DNA of 64,000 nt from Echinicola shivajiensis (GCF_018642165.1 NZ_JAHHZM010000014.1:1-64000); one strand, 5' to 3'. Positions 24,637-34,502 are shown, counted from the first letter of the stretch. Notes: generated from the sequence alone by a model not told the origin. Program-made: numbers and translations.

Positions 24637-26430
24637 TTAATCTAATTTCAATACTGCCATAAATGCTTCTTGAGGCACTTCCACATTACCTACCTGCCTC
24701 ATACGCTTCTTACCTTTCTTCTGCTTTTCAAGTAGTTTACGCTTACGGGAAATATCACCACCATAACACTTGGCCAATACGTTTTTACGCATGGCTTTTA
24801 CAGTTTCCCTAGCAATAATCTTCGTACCAATTGCAGCTTGAATAGCAATTTCAAACATTTGACGTGGCACTAATTCCTTCAATTTCTCACAAAGTCGCTT
24901 ACCCCACTCGTAAGCCTTGTCCCTGTGTACTACAGCAGACAAAGCATCCACTACCTCACCATTCAACATCACATCCAAACGAACCATGTTGGATGGTTTA
25001 TTATCTCTTAGTTCATAATCCAAAGAAGCATAGCCCCTGGAAATGGTCTTAAGCTTATCGAAGAAATCAAATACAATTTCAGCAAGTGGCATATCAAAAG
25101 ACAACTCTACCCTATCTGCAGTAAGGTAAACCTGGTTTTTGATTTGCCCCCTTTTTTCCATACATAACTGGATTACCGGACCAACATAATCTGACTTTGT
25201 AATAATGGATGCATGTACGAATGGTTCCTCAATTTGCTTGAAAAGATTTGGATCAGGCATATCAGATGGTGCATTGATCAGTTTGTATTCTCCGTTATTC
25301 ATCAAAGCTTTGAACTGAACTGAAGGCACCGTAGTGATAACCGTCATATCAAACTCCCGCTCCAATCGCTCCTGAATAATCTCCATATGAAGCATCCCCA
25401 AGAACCCGCAACGGAAGCCAAAGCCCAATGCAGCCGAGGTCTCTGGTTCCCATACCAAAGAAGCATCATTCAGCTGAAGTTTTTCCATGGAAGCTCTCAA
25501 CTCCTCAAACTCAGTAGTATCAACAGGGTAAATCCCAGCAAATACCATAGGCTTCACATTTTCGAACCCTTGGATAGCTTTGGTACAAGGTCTTTTTATA
25601 TGGGTAATGGTATCCCCCACCTTTACTTCTTTAGCTACCTTGATACCAGAAATCAAATAACCTACATTACCAGCACTTATCGTGTCCTGCGGCTTTTGTT
25701 GTATACCTAAAATACCGATTTCATCAGCATCATATTCTTTTCCGGTATTGACAAACTTAATTTTGTCACCTTTCTTGATGGTTCCATTGAACACTCGGAA
25801 AAGAACCTCAACTCCACGGAAAGGGTTATATACTGAGTCAAAAATCATGGCCTGCAATGGCTCATCCACGTCTCCTTTAGGAGCAGGTACTTTTTCGACT
25901 ACTGCATTCAATATATCTTCTATACCCAAGCCTTCTTTTCCAGACGCATGAATAATATCCTCCTTCTCACATCCAATCAAATCGATCACCTCATCGGCCA
26001 CAACCTCTGGGTCTGCACCTGGAAGGTCTATTTTATTCAATACAGGAATGATCTCAAGATCATGTTCCATCGCCAAATAAAGATTGGAAATTGTTTGGGC
26101 TTCCACACCTTGCGAGGCATCCACAATCAATAATGCACCTTCACAGGCAGCAATTGAACGAGAAACCTCGTATGAGAAATCCACGTGACCTGGTGTATCA
26201 ATCAGGTTCAGGGTAAACTCCTCTCCCTTGTAATTATATTTCATCTGGATGGCATGAGACTTAATGGTAATCCCCCTCTCACGCTCAAGATCCATATTAT
26301 CCAATAATTGATTTTGCATCTCCCTTTCAGTCACCGTATTGGTAAACTGTAGCAGACGATCCGCCAATGTACTCTTCCCATGATCAATATGGGCTATGAT
26401 ACAGAAATTTCTTATTTTTTGCATATCCAT
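24637..26430 (-). CDS. lepA: Elongation factor 4 (LepA), ribosome-associated GTPase
   Basis: LepA is a translational GTPase that acts on stalled or assembling ribosomes. The 597-residue protein has G1 [11 protein letters not shown]3 DTPGHVDF and G4 NKID, then the EF-G-like domains II, III and V. The LepA-specific C-terminal domain ends with [24 protein letters not shown]. Either of two ATGs (26430 or 26424) could start it; the second gives the usual short lead [21 protein letters not shown] box lies only 9 bp upstream of the first ATG, favouring the second or a nearly leaderless mRNA. Confidence 0.97.
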   Translation of the reverse strand: MDMQKIRNFCIIAHIDHGKSTLADRLLQFTNTVTEREMQNQLLDNMDLERERGITIKSHAIQMKYNYKGEEFTLNLIDTPGHVDFSYEVSRSIAACEGALLIVDASQGVEAQTISNLYLAMEHDLEIIPVLNKIDLPGADPEVVADEVIDLIGCEKEDIIHASGKEGLGIEDILNAVVEKVPAPKGDVDEPLQAMIFDSVYNPFRGVEVLFRVFNGTIKKGDKIKFVNTGKEYDADEIGILGIQQKPQDTISAGNVGYLISGIKVAKEVKVGDTITHIKRPCTKAIQGFENVKPMVFAGIYPVDTTEFEELRASMEKLQLNDASLVWEPETSAALGFGFRCGFLGMLHMEIIQERLEREFDMTVITTVPSVQFKALMNNGEYKLINAPSDMPDPNLFKQIEEPFVHASIITKSDYVGPVIQLCMEKRGQIKNQVYLTADRVELSFDMPLAEIVFDFFDKLKTISRGYASLDYELRDNKPSNMVRLDVMLNGEVVDALSAVVHRDKAYEWGKRLCEKLKELVPRQMFEIAIQAAIGTKIIARETVKAMRKNVLAKCYGGDISRKRKLLEKQKKGKKRMRQVGNVEVPQEAFMAVLKLD

Positions 26431-26438
26431 TCTGAGGG

Positions 26439-26446
26439 CAAAAATA
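26439..26446 (-). promoter_or_regulatory. -7 box of lepA (TATTTTTG)
   Basis: The minus strand reads TATTTTTG, matching TAnnTTTG. The transcript would begin just a few bases before the annotated lepA ATG, or about 9-10 before the second ATG. Confidence 0.45.
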
Positions 26447-26553
26447 GTAAATAGTTAGTGTTTTAACAGTATAGCCTTGACATATTTATCATTAAGTACC
26501 TTAATACCTGACATTCCCATACCTCCTTTGGACTTTCTATTCTCATTTTGGAC

Positions 26554-26584
26554 TTGTTGAACCTTTTTAAGCTCCTTATCTTTG
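26554..26584 (+). promoter_or_regulatory. Promoter of the DUF4924 gene (TTG-N20-TATCTTTG)
   Basis: TTG at 26554-26556 and TATCTTTG at 26577-26584 are spaced by 20 bp. The last TTG of the -7 box is in frame with the downstream gene and mimics a start codon. Confidence 0.65.
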
Positions 26585-26608
26585 CAGCTCCAATATCATA
26601 ATCGAATC

Positions 26609-27142
26609 ATGAAACAGCTGGCGGAAAAGAAAAAAGAGAAAAACATAGGTGAGTATATTGTCTATATGTACCAAATGGAAGACCTGATAAGGTCATTCCA
26701 GTTCAACATGGACGAAATCCGCCAATATGTTATTTCCCACTATCCAGTATCAGAAGAGGAAAAAGCTGAAATTACAGATTGGTTCCGCCATTTGTTACGG
26801 GAAATGCAGAATGAAAAAATCCAGGAAACCGGCCATCTTTCTGCTACTCAAAAAGAGGTCGACCGCTTGGCTAATATCCATTGGAGCCTACTCAAGAATG
26901 ACCAAGAATACTTTAAAATCTACAATGAAGCCAAGCCCCATATAATCGAAGCTATCATGGCTGCAGATGGACAGGATTTAGGTCATGAAATCCAAATTTG
27001 TATAAACGGGGTTTACGGACTCCTGTTATGCCGCCTCACTGGTAAAAAACTAAGCCCAGAACAGGAAAGATCCGCACAGGCTTTTGGAAGCGTCTTGAGT
27101 TATCTTAATCTTGCTTATATGGAAGAAAAGAAAGATCAATAA
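26609..27142 (+). CDS. DUF4924 family protein, function unknown
   Basis: This 177-residue soluble, mostly helical protein matches the Bacteroidota-specific DUF4924 family from its general sequence character (KNIGEYIVYMYQMEDLIR near the N-terminus, HEIQICINGVYGLLLCRL near the C-terminus). No catalytic motif is apparent and no function is known to me. The ATG at 26609 is preferred because the earlier in-frame TTG lies inside the promoter. The gene is divergent from lepA and convergent with the helicase gene, with a shared terminator. Confidence 0.8.
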   Translation: MKQLAEKKKEKNIGEYIVYMYQMEDLIRSFQFNMDEIRQYVISHYPVSEEEKAEITDWFRHLLREMQNEKIQETGHLSATQKEVDRLANIHWSLLKNDQEYFKIYNEAKPHIIEAIMAADGQDLGHEIQICINGVYGLLLCRLTGKKLSPEQERSAQAFGSVLSYLNLAYMEEKKDQ

Positions 27143-27164
27143 CAAAAAATCTTTCAAAGTTAAT

Positions 27165-27198
27165 AAAGCCTGAACATCAGTTGACGTTCAGGCTTTTT
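27165..27198. terminator. Bidirectional terminator between DUF4924 gene and helicase
   Basis: AAAGCCTGAAC (27165-27175) pairs perfectly over 11 bp with GTTCAGGCTTT (27186-27196), with a T-run on the right and A-run on the left. It overlaps the helicase stop codon region. Confidence 0.85.
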
Positions 27199-29128
27199 AA
27201 AATTCCATCACTTCGTAAATGCTCTTGTAAAAACCATTTTCTGTCACAAAATCCAAATACTGCTGATAAAATGGATGGGCACTCAAAGTAGCACTATCTC
27301 CCACAACGATCAACTTCCGCTTGGCTCGGGTCAGCGCCACATTCATTCTTCTAGTATCAGCGAGGAAGCCAATTTCACCTTGTTCATTGGACCGTACCAA
27401 ACTGATCAAAACAATATCCCTTTCCTGGCCTTGAAAACCATCGATAGTCCCTATGCTAATATTATCTCTTAATTCCCTTAATTGGTCAAACCCTTCTCCT
27501 TCCTCCAATAATTCGGCAAGCTTCTTAACCTGGGCTTTATAGGGAGAAATAATCCCAAAAGTATAGGTACTGGTTTTAAAAATATCTATCCCTAGCCTTT
27601 CAATTATTTTTTCTAACAAACCTAGAGAAAATCTACCCTCTTCTGTATTGAGTTTACTCAAGGAATCTTTCTCTAAGTGTTCATTAAAGCCGCTTCCTGC
27701 AGTATCTATAAACTCAATAACCGGCTCTTCCTCAGCCAAACGGTGGCTCAATGTATTTTCGGCAGCCTGCAATGCTTCATGATAAAAGTACTTGCTTGAA
27801 AATTTCATGATCATTTCAGGCATTCTGTACTGGAGATTTAGCATTGAACTGGCCTCAACCTGTCTTTTGATCACCTTTTCAAATAAGGTTTCACTTAAGC
27901 CTTCTTGACTGGCTTGATAAGATTTGATTGTTGGAGGAAGTTGACAGTGATCTCCTGCCATAATAATCTTCTCAGCTTTCATTACAGGTATCCAAGTGGC
28001 AGGCTCCAACCCTTGACCTGCTTCATCGATAAAAGCTACGGGAAATTTCATCCCCTTTAGTACTGGATTATTCGCACCTACCAAGGTAGTTGCAATCACT
28101 TGGCTTTGCTGAAAAACATCAAATAATATATAATCTTCTAAATGGGAAGCCGCATCCTTGGCCTTACTTGCCTCTGCCATTAAACGCTTTCTCTGCTCAC
28201 GTTCAGCATGTCCAAAATTCCGTTTGTACTTCCTGCCCATTCTTCTATACTCCTCCACTGCTTTCCGCAATTTTTTGAGGTCTTTGTAACTATTATGCGC
28301 AGCAATCTTAGCATCCAAGGTCTGTTCTAAAATCTGATCGTCCACTCTTGCTGGATGCCCAATTCTCAGTGTGGACACGCCATTAAACGTTAATTTCTCA
28401 ACCAAAAGATCTACAGCTGCATTGCTTGGGGCGCAAACCAATACCTGTGAGCTCTCTTTTAAAACCTCCTTGATGGCAGCCACAATAGTAGTAGTCTTTC
28501 CTGTACCTGGAGGACCATGAATTATTGCCACATCTTGGGCACTTAAAACCTTTCCTACCGCAGCATTCTGACTGTCATTTAAGGTTTCAATATTCTCAAG
28601 ACTTATGTCATTATTAAAAGCAGCTTGGTTTTCGCCTAATAGGACCTCCCTCAATTGGCCCAACCTTCCACTCTCTGCTTTTATGACACTATTCATAGCA
28701 AAGTCCATTTCCCGGTAACTGGCCTCGTCAAAATGAAGGTCTACTCCCAACTTACCGTCATGGAGCCAATCTGGCCATTCATTGCCCATAAGCGTAATGG
28801 TCATGGTATTCTTACGGACAAAATTCACAACACCATTGGCTCTAAGGGCTTTCCCCTCTGAGAAATTGGAAAATAAAGAAATGGATTTACCCGACTGGAA
28901 ACTATGGGACCGGCCACTTTCTGCTCTCTCCACTTCCAATATCAACCTTTCGCCCATACCAACTTTAGTTTTGATCACTTGCACGGGATACCAGCAGATA
29001 CCTTCCTTTTTCTTATCCGCAAGCGAAGCACTAAGTGTTTTTAAGCGGTATTGCTCCAAATCCTCTGCCCACTCTTTTTTTAAAAGTTGTAAAGTAAATT
29101 TTAATTCTTCCTGTATTTTCGACATCAA
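27197..29128 (-). CDS. Superfamily 1B (UPF1/IGHMBP2-like) DNA/RNA helicase
   Basis: The 643-residue protein has Walker A GPPGTGKTTT (205-214), Walker B with FIDEAGQG, motif III (GDHCQLPPTI), motif V/VI region (GTIDGFQGQERDIV ... NVALTRAKRKL), and an N-terminal beta-barrel-like segment as in Hcs1/SMUBP-2 helicases. Such enzymes unwind nucleic acid 5' to 3'. The bacterial role is not well defined. It is a single gene with a TAGCTTTG promoter box about 20 bp upstream and a terminator at its end. Two adjacent ATGs could start it (29128, 29125). Confidence 0.92.
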   Translation of the reverse strand: MMSKIQEELKFTLQLLKKEWAEDLEQYRLKTLSASLADKKKEGICWYPVQVIKTKVGMGERLILEVERAESGRSHSFQSGKSISLFSNFSEGKALRANGVVNFVRKNTMTITLMGNEWPDWLHDGKLGVDLHFDEASYREMDFAMNSVIKAESGRLGQLREVLLGENQAAFNNDISLENIETLNDSQNAAVGKVLSAQDVAIIHGPPGTGKTTTIVAAIKEVLKESSQVLVCAPSNAAVDLLVEKLTFNGVSTLRIGHPARVDDQILEQTLDAKIAAHNSYKDLKKLRKAVEEYRRMGRKYKRNFGHAEREQRKRLMAEASKAKDAASHLEDYILFDVFQQSQVIATTLVGANNPVLKGMKFPVAFIDEAGQGLEPATWIPVMKAEKIIMAGDHCQLPPTIKSYQASQEGLSETLFEKVIKRQVEASSMLNLQYRMPEMIMKFSSKYFYHEALQAAENTLSHRLAEEEPVIEFIDTAGSGFNEHLEKDSLSKLNTEEGRFSLGLLEKIIERLGIDIFKTSTYTFGIISPYKAQVKKLAELLEEGEGFDQLRELRDNISIGTIDGFQGQERDIVLISLVRSNEQGEIGFLADTRRMNVALTRAKRKLIVVGDSATLSAHPFYQQYLDFVTENGFYKSIYEVMEF

Positions 29129-29145
29129 TGGTTATTTTTAATAAT

Positions 29146-29153
29146 CAAAGCTA
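29146..29153 (-). promoter_or_regulatory. -7 box of the helicase gene (TAGCTTTG)
   Basis: The minus strand reads TAGCTTTG, matching TAnnTTTG, about 18 bp before the helicase ATG. Confidence 0.5.
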
Positions 29154-29197
29154 ATGTATTTGATAATGTTGAGAACCATTTAACCCTTTTTTCTGCC

Positions 29198-29803
29198 TTG
29201 AATTTTTTAGCGCACGCATATCTTTCATTTGACCATCCAAAGGTGCTTTTAGGTAACTTTATTGGAGACTTTGTCCGTGGCAATTTAGAGGAACAATTCG
29301 AACCTAGGATAGTAGCGGGAATCAAACTTCATAGAGAAATTGATAATTTCACTGATAGCCACCCTATCGTAAAAGAGGCTCAGGAATTATTAAAACCGCA
29401 TTACAAAAGATACTCCCTAGTCATTACCGATGTTTACTTTGATTATTTCCTTAGCAAATACTGGGAAGATTACGACAACAGAAGTATTGAAGAATTTGCG
29501 GACAATGTTTATAAGACTATAAAAAAAAACGATTATTTACTACCGCAAAGCTTCATGTATCTATTTCATTATATGAAAAAAGACAATTGGCTGGTGGCTT
29601 ATGGCACTATTGAAGGAATGAAAGCTTCCTTAACGGGTATTTCCAAACACACGAAATTTGACTCTAAAATGGAAACCGCACACCTATTTTTAAAAGAAAA
29701 CGAAGCAAAGCTTAAGACTTATTTTGATGCTTTCTTTCCTGATTTGGTTAAATTTGCCAAAGGAAAACTAGAAGAGCTATTAAAAGATTATGATTCAATG
29801 TAA
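29198..29803 (+). CDS. Acyl carrier protein phosphodiesterase-like protein (AcpH/DUF479)
   Basis: AcpH removes the 4'-phosphopantetheine group from acyl carrier protein. The 201-residue protein starts MNFLAHAYLS, the family N-terminus, from a TTG codon; no in-frame ATG or GTG gives this sequence. The metal-site motifs GNFIGDFVRG and HREIDNFTDSHP are intact, as is the DVYFDYFLSKYW block. It overlaps the next gene by 14 bp, so the two are coupled. Whether Bacteroidota homologues act on ACP or another phosphodiester is not settled. Confidence 0.88.
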   Translation: MNFLAHAYLSFDHPKVLLGNFIGDFVRGNLEEQFEPRIVAGIKLHREIDNFTDSHPIVKEAQELLKPHYKRYSLVITDVYFDYFLSKYWEDYDNRSIEEFADNVYKTIKKNDYLLPQSFMYLFHYMKKDNWLVAYGTIEGMKASLTGISKHTKFDSKMETAHLFLKENEAKLKTYFDAFFPDLVKFAKGKLEELLKDYDSM

Positions 29804-30239
29804 ACCAAAAAGAGCTACTTATATTTCACTAACAGCCATAGTGATTATCCTTATTTCTGGGCTCAGCTATATTCTCAATGACTTTAGCACTTCCAGGTCC
29901 TATGGGTTATTTTTCTACTTGATCAGTGCCGCATTGCTTACGGTGGTTATTTTATTGATCCTCGTAAAAATGATGGCAGGCTATCGTTTTATAAGTGCAG
30001 GAAAGAGCGAAATTGAAGTGCGATTACCTTTAAAAGGATTTAAAAAAACTTATAATCTTAGCCAAATACTAGCCTGGCAAGAAGAAATTGTCATTACCAA
30101 TAAAAAAGAATTCCGACAGTTGACCATTGCTTTTGAAGATAAAACCTCAATTAGCCTTAGCAATCACGAACACACTTCTTATCAGGAACTCTATAAATAT
30201 CTTATGAAAAAGATTCCTAAGAAAAAGGTAAAATCCTAA
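29790..30239 (+). CDS. Small membrane protein of unknown function
   Basis: This 149-residue protein has two transmembrane helices (about 11-30 and 40-62) and a C-terminal soluble domain rich in Lys and beta-prone segments (about 70-149), reminiscent of bacterial PH-like domains, though I cannot show this. It overlaps the AcpH-like gene by 14 bp and ends at a strong terminator. I do not recognise a specific family. The ATG start at 29790 is the only one compatible with an N-terminal helix. Confidence 0.7.
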   Translation: MIQCKPKRATYISLTAIVIILISGLSYILNDFSTSRSYGLFFYLISAALLTVVILLILVKMMAGYRFISAGKSEIEVRLPLKGFKKTYNLSQILAWQEEIVITNKKEFRQLTIAFEDKTSISLSNHEHTSYQELYKYLMKKIPKKKVKS

Positions 30240-30275
30240 AAAAAGCCTTCTGATTTAATCTCAGAAGGCTTTTTT
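30238..30275. terminator. Bidirectional terminator
   Basis: GCCTTCTGA (30245-30253) pairs perfectly with TCAGAAGGC (30261-30269), with A-run before and T-run after. It serves the membrane protein gene and the convergent M42 peptidase gene. Confidence 0.85.
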
Positions 30276-30288
30276 GTTACAGGCATTT

Positions 30289-31341
30289 TTAATGTTGCCA
30301 ATCATATTTATCAAGGTTTTCCAAGCAAGCATTGAGCAATTCTATACTTGCGGCAATATCATCCTTATTGGCCATCTCAATCACCTGATGTAAATGCCTT
30401 GTCGGAATAGATATAGCTCCAGCTATAGCTCCCTGCTTGCCCATCCGTTGCACACCTGCAGTATCAGTACCTCCAGCTGTTAATATTTCAGGCTGCCATT
30501 TAATATTTTTCTCAGACGCGGTTTTCTTCATAAAGTCCACCATTCTATAATCACAGATGGTCATGGCATCCATTACTTTTATCGCAGTTCCTTTTCCGAG
30601 TTCAGTGATTTTTTCATGAGGGGAAGCTCCTGGGACATCATAGGCAATGGTTGTATCTAGAGCAATTCCAAAATCCGGATCAACGCCATGCGCAGCTACA
30701 TTTGCCCCTCTTAATCCTACTTCTTCCTGAACGGTAAATGTTGCATAAACATCATAAGGGGGATTTTTGATGGACTTCAAAGCTTCTAATAAAATAAATA
30801 CCGCTACCCTATTATCAATTGACTTACAGTTAACGCAGTTTCCCATCTCCACCAATTCTCTATCCCTGGTTACTGGATCTCCAATTGAAACGTACTGCTC
30901 CACTTCCTCCTTGCTCATTCCAAGATCAATAAAGTAATCGGTTGTTTTAGGCAACTTATTCCTTTCCTCAGGCGTCATCACATGTATAGGCTTACTTCCC
31001 ATCACGCCTACCAAATCCTTTCCCCCATGAACGATCACACGTTGCGCGGTCAAGGTTTTCGGATCAAAACCACCCAAAGTATGGAACCTTAGAAAACCAC
31101 TGTCATCTATATGGGTTACGATGAAGCCAATCTCATCCATATGGGCAGCCACCATGACCTTCTTCCCTTCCGGATTATTGACACCTTTTTTTACAGCAAT
31201 CACATTTCCCAAATTATCCACTTTAACTTCGTCAACCAGTGGAGTCACTTGTTCAATTACCAAATCCCTTATTCTTTTTTCGAAGCCGGGTGCACCGGCG
31301 ATTTCGCAAACTTGCTTTAAAAGTCCTGTATTTATACTCAT
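30289..31341 (-). CDS. M42 family metallopeptidase (FrvX/glutamyl aminopeptidase-like)
   Basis: M42 enzymes are dodecameric cytoplasmic dinuclear aminopeptidases that trim peptides. The 350-residue protein has the metal-site motif AAHMDEIGF (from residue 65), the bridging region IDNRVAV, the catalytic EE in VQEEVGLRG and the late TAGGTDTAG and PTRHLHQ segments. All key residues appear present. Older annotations call this family endoglucanase M, which is unlikely. It is separated by terminators from both neighbours. Confidence 0.93.
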   Translation of the reverse strand: MSINTGLLKQVCEIAGAPGFEKRIRDLVIEQVTPLVDEVKVDNLGNVIAVKKGVNNPEGKKVMVAAHMDEIGFIVTHIDDSGFLRFHTLGGFDPKTLTAQRVIVHGGKDLVGVMGSKPIHVMTPEERNKLPKTTDYFIDLGMSKEEVEQYVSIGDPVTRDRELVEMGNCVNCKSIDNRVAVFILLEALKSIKNPPYDVYATFTVQEEVGLRGANVAAHGVDPDFGIALDTTIAYDVPGASPHEKITELGKGTAIKVMDAMTICDYRMVDFMKKTASEKNIKWQPEILTAGGTDTAGVQRMGKQGAIAGAISIPTRHLHQVIEMANKDDIAASIELLNACLENLDKYDWQH

Positions 31342-31391
31342 GTTGCTATTATGATTAATATGAGAAACTTAGGTTTTCTGGCCATAAAGCC

Positions 31392-31421
31392 AAAAAAGGC
31401 CATCAGTTAAAATGGCCTTTT
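31392..31421 (-). terminator. Terminator of the PurF-like gene
   Basis: AAAAGGCCAT (31394-31403) pairs perfectly with ATGGCCTTTT (31412-31421). The minus strand ends in TTTTTT. It lies 22 bp after the stop of the gene at 31444-33327. Confidence 0.8.
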
Positions 31422-31443
31422 CTAAAATTCAATCATGTATTTC

Positions 31444-33327
31444 TTAATATGCTCTTACGGCTTTTCCTTCCATAAAGTTAACAAAGGATTTGTTTACCAC
31501 TCGCATACCTCCTGCAGTAGGGAAATTACCAGTAAAATACCAATCACCAAGGTGCTCAGGGCAAGACTTGTTCAGGTTTTCTACGGTCTGATAAATCACT
31601 TTAACTTCAGCTTTGATCTGATCTGCAGTAATAATATCAGCGATCTTATCTGATATTTCTTGAGGAGTAAATTGATTATAAACTTCCTTCACAAAATTCT
31701 CTCCTGCATTCGGATGGGCGATACATTTTTCATAAACCTCATCCAAAATATATTGCTGTCCTGTTTCCTCCAACAATTTCAAAGCCGCTCTAAAGGCAAT
31801 GAACTCCTTCATCTTTGACATGTCGATGCCGTAACAATCAGGAAATCTAATTTGCGGAGCTGAAGAGACTACTATAATTCGCTTAGGGTTTAACTTATCC
31901 AAAGTGGTCAAAATGCTCTTTTCCAGAGTCGTACCGCGAACAATACTGTCATCCAATACTACAATCGTATCCACTTCTGGTCTGATCACCTCATAAGTAG
32001 TATCATAGACATTGGCCACCATCACATCCCTGTCATTATCATTAGTAATAAAGGTTCTTAGTTTCACATCCTTATTGACCAACTTTTCCACTCTAGGGCG
32101 GAAATTGAGCAGCTCCTCCACATCACCCAAATGGGGCTTACCATCTAGTAGAATCTCTCTTCTTTTAACACTCAAATAATCTTCCAAGCCTTCAATTAGG
32201 CCTAAAAAGGCTGTTTCAGCAGTATTAGGAATATAGGAAAATACCGTGTTTTTCAGATCAAAATCTATGGTTTTTAAAATTTGGGGGATGAGGGCCCTGC
32301 CTAGCTGCTTACGCTCTCTGTAAATGTCTGGATCTGTACCTCTGGAAAAATATATTCTTTCGAAACTACACGATTTCTTTTCTAAAGCTGGAATGATCTC
32401 ATGTTCACCATAAGAACCATCTTTGTTTACGATCAAGGCATTACCAGGCTGGATTTCCTTGATGGCATTATAATCGATATTGAAAGCTGATTTGATAGCA
32501 GGCTTCTCTGAAGCAATCACCACTATTTCATCATCAGCGTAATAGTATGCAGGTCTGATTCCTGAAGGATCTCTTACCACGAAGCTGGCACCGTTTCCGA
32601 TGATCCCTGCCATCGCATAGCCACCATCAAAGTCCCTACATGATCTTCTTAATATTCTGGCTACATCCAACTCTCTTTCGATCACCTCAGTGATTTCATT
32701 ATTGGAGTACTCTTCCTTATACTTATTAAAAATCCTTTGATTTTCTTCATCCACAAAGTGGCCGATTTTCTCCATGACCGTCACAGTATCTGTTTTTTCC
32801 TTAGGGTGCTGCCCTAATTCAACCAGCTTACCGAACAATTCCTCCACATTGGTCATATTGAAGTTCCCTGCCATGACCAAATTTCTACTCCTCCAATTAT
32901 TCTGCCTTAGAAATGGATGACAGGTTTCTATACTATTTTCACCGTGTGTACCATACCTAAGGTGACCTAACCACACTTCTCCGGAAAAAGCAACATTGTC
33001 TTTTATCCACTGTGCATCCTTTAGGCCTTCTTCACCTCCAAGCTTCTTCGCCTTTTTATATTTCTTAGATACTTTGGCGAAAATGGAGTTAACTGCTTGC
33101 GGGTCAATTGACCGATACCTACTAATGTATCGGGTTCCTGGTTTGCTGTTGATCTTGATATTCGCAATACCTGCACCATCTTGCCCCCTGTTGATCTGCT
33201 TTTGCATAAGGACATAAAGTCGGTTTGCAGCATACAAGGGAGTTCCGTACTTATCAATATAATATTGAAGAGGTTTGCGGAGCCTGATCATGGCAATCCC
33301 GCATTCGTGTTTGATTTGATCGCTCAT
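31444..33327 (-). CDS. Amidophosphoribosyltransferase-like protein (PurF family, long form)
   Basis: PurF makes phosphoribosylamine from PRPP and glutamine. This 627-residue protein is longer than the usual 470-510. It has an N-terminal class II glutamine amidotransferase domain whose nucleophile would be Cys9 (HECGIAMI), so eight residues must be removed; the NRGQDGAGI motif and GHLRYGTHG are typical. The phosphoribosyltransferase domain has the PRPP loop VVLDDSIVRGTT. Extra sequence lies in the N-domain (about 60-105) and at the C-terminus. Many Bacteroidota carry such a long paralogue beside a standard purF, so its exact substrate may differ. It has a TAACTTTG promoter box and its own terminator. 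Confidence 0.85.
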   Translation of the reverse strand: MSDQIKHECGIAMIRLRKPLQYYIDKYGTPLYAANRLYVLMQKQINRGQDGAGIANIKINSKPGTRYISRYRSIDPQAVNSIFAKVSKKYKKAKKLGGEEGLKDAQWIKDNVAFSGEVWLGHLRYGTHGENSIETCHPFLRQNNWRSRNLVMAGNFNMTNVEELFGKLVELGQHPKEKTDTVTVMEKIGHFVDEENQRIFNKYKEEYSNNEITEVIERELDVARILRRSCRDFDGGYAMAGIIGNGASFVVRDPSGIRPAYYYADDEIVVIASEKPAIKSAFNIDYNAIKEIQPGNALIVNKDGSYGEHEIIPALEKKSCSFERIYFSRGTDPDIYRERKQLGRALIPQILKTIDFDLKNTVFSYIPNTAETAFLGLIEGLEDYLSVKRREILLDGKPHLGDVEELLNFRPRVEKLVNKDVKLRTFITNDNDRDVMVANVYDTTYEVIRPEVDTIVVLDDSIVRGTTLEKSILTTLDKLNPKRIIVVSSAPQIRFPDCYGIDMSKMKEFIAFRAALKLLEETGQQYILDEVYEKCIAHPNAGENFVKEVYNQFTPQEISDKIADIITADQIKAEVKVIYQTVENLNKSCPEHLGDWYFTGNFPTAGGMRVVNKSFVNFMEGKAVRAY

Positions 33328-33356
33328 CGAGTATTAGCAAGTAATATTTTAAGAAG

Positions 33357-33364
33357 CAAAGTTA
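33357..33364 (-). promoter_or_regulatory. -7 box of the PurF-like gene (TAACTTTG)
   Basis: The minus strand reads TAACTTTG, matching TAnnTTTG, about 30 bp before the ATG. The rest of the gap to murI (33365-33606) is AT-rich without a recognised element. Confidence 0.5.
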
Positions 33365-33606
33365 CATCTTTTTTATAACTTTCCCCCACATTAATATGGG
33401 CTTTGATAACCTTATTCTGAAAAGAAAAATTCATTTTTTCAAAATATTAATAAGTAATAAAAAATTCAGGTGAACAATATTTCGCAATAAAGCCAAATAA
33501 CCACAGCATTATTTCCCCAAGTCTAACTATACCTAGTTATAATTACTTAAAAAACCTCCATTATAAAACCCGACAAATCACAGATATAATTCAGTTCCAA
33601 AAACAA

Positions 33607-34413
33607 TCATTCCCAAAGAGGATATTTTTCCAAATTTACTTCCTTGCCAAAAAAAAGTTTGGTGGTATTCTCAAATGATGGAGTATAGTCAGAAACCAAA
33701 AATCTGTCTTTTTGTTTTTCTCCTTTATTTAATAGCCCAAGTGATTCTAAAGAAGTATATGTGGCTTGGGCAACCATTTCTGAACTATCAATCACCTCCA
33801 CTTTGCCATTATAAATACTTTCTATTTGGGATTTAATCAAAGGATAATGAGTACAACCTAAAATCAAAGCATCCACATCTTTTAACTCAGCCTCTTCCAA
33901 ATAGTTCCGAACGATCACCTGACTGATCTGATTATTATGAAAGCCCTCCTCAATCATAGGCGCCAATAATGGAGTGGCCAAGGAAGAAAATTGCACACCT
34001 TTATTGAGGGCCTCTATCTTCTGTCTATAAACACCTGAATTTACCGTTTGCTTGGTACCGATCAATCCCACTTTTTTACCTTCATGATGTAAGGACACAT
34101 AATCAACAACAGGCTCAATCACATCAAAAACTTTTGCCCTCGAAGCCACATAAGCCTTCACCAACTCAAATGCTGCAGTAGATGCTGAATTGCAAGCAAT
34201 TAAGATTGCTTTACACCTCGCTTTCAGCAATACATCAGCAATTTTCACAGAATAAGCCTGTATAGAAGCAGTGCTTTTATCTCCGTATGGTAAATGAGCT
34301 GTATCCCCAAAATAAATCAGCTGCTCATTGGGCATAATGTTCTTTACTGCTCTAGCCACTGTCAAGCCACCAATTCCACTATCAAAAATTCCAATTGGAG
34401 AGGATGAGTCCAT
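33607..34413 (-). CDS. murI: Glutamate racemase
   Basis: MurI makes D-glutamate for peptidoglycan. The 268-residue enzyme starts MDSSSPIGIFDSGIGGLTV and has both catalytic cysteines: Cys74 in ACNSAS and Cys187 in GCTHYPL. The ATG at 34413 is preferred: an in-frame TTG 27 bp upstream belongs to a TATATTTG promoter box. Upstream lies a strong minus-strand hairpin with a T-run, which could be an attenuator or the end of a small RNA. The length is typical and the enzyme should be active. Confidence 0.96.
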   Translation of the reverse strand: MDSSSPIGIFDSGIGGLTVARAVKNIMPNEQLIYFGDTAHLPYGDKSTASIQAYSVKIADVLLKARCKAILIACNSASTAAFELVKAYVASRAKVFDVIEPVVDYVSLHHEGKKVGLIGTKQTVNSGVYRQKIEALNKGVQFSSLATPLLAPMIEEGFHNNQISQVIVRNYLEEAELKDVDALILGCTHYPLIKSQIESIYNGKVEVIDSSEMVAQATYTSLESLGLLNKGEKQKDRFLVSDYTPSFENTTKLFFGKEVNLEKYPLWE

Positions 34414-34437
34414 AATTAATCGATCAGGTTTAATTGC

Positions 34438-34445
34438 CAAATATA
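34438..34445 (-). promoter_or_regulatory. -7 box of murI (TATATTTG)
   Basis: The minus strand reads TATATTTG, a perfect TAnnTTTG match, 24 bp before the murI ATG. It lies directly downstream of a terminator-like hairpin. Confidence 0.6.
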
Positions 34446-34456
34446 GTCATTCGCTG

Positions 34457-34502
34457 TGCAAAAAATAAGCCCTCAAGTGCACGTACTTGAGGGCATTTTG
34501 CA
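34457..34502 (-). terminator. Orphan terminator-like hairpin upstream of murI
   Basis: GCCCTCAAGT (34469-34478) pairs perfectly with ACTTGAGGGC (34485-34494), with a 6-nt loop. Outer arms TGCAAAA/TTTTGCA can extend the stem past a small bulge. On the minus strand it is followed by TTATTTTTT. There is no gene upstream on that strand to be terminated. Confidence 0.65.
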
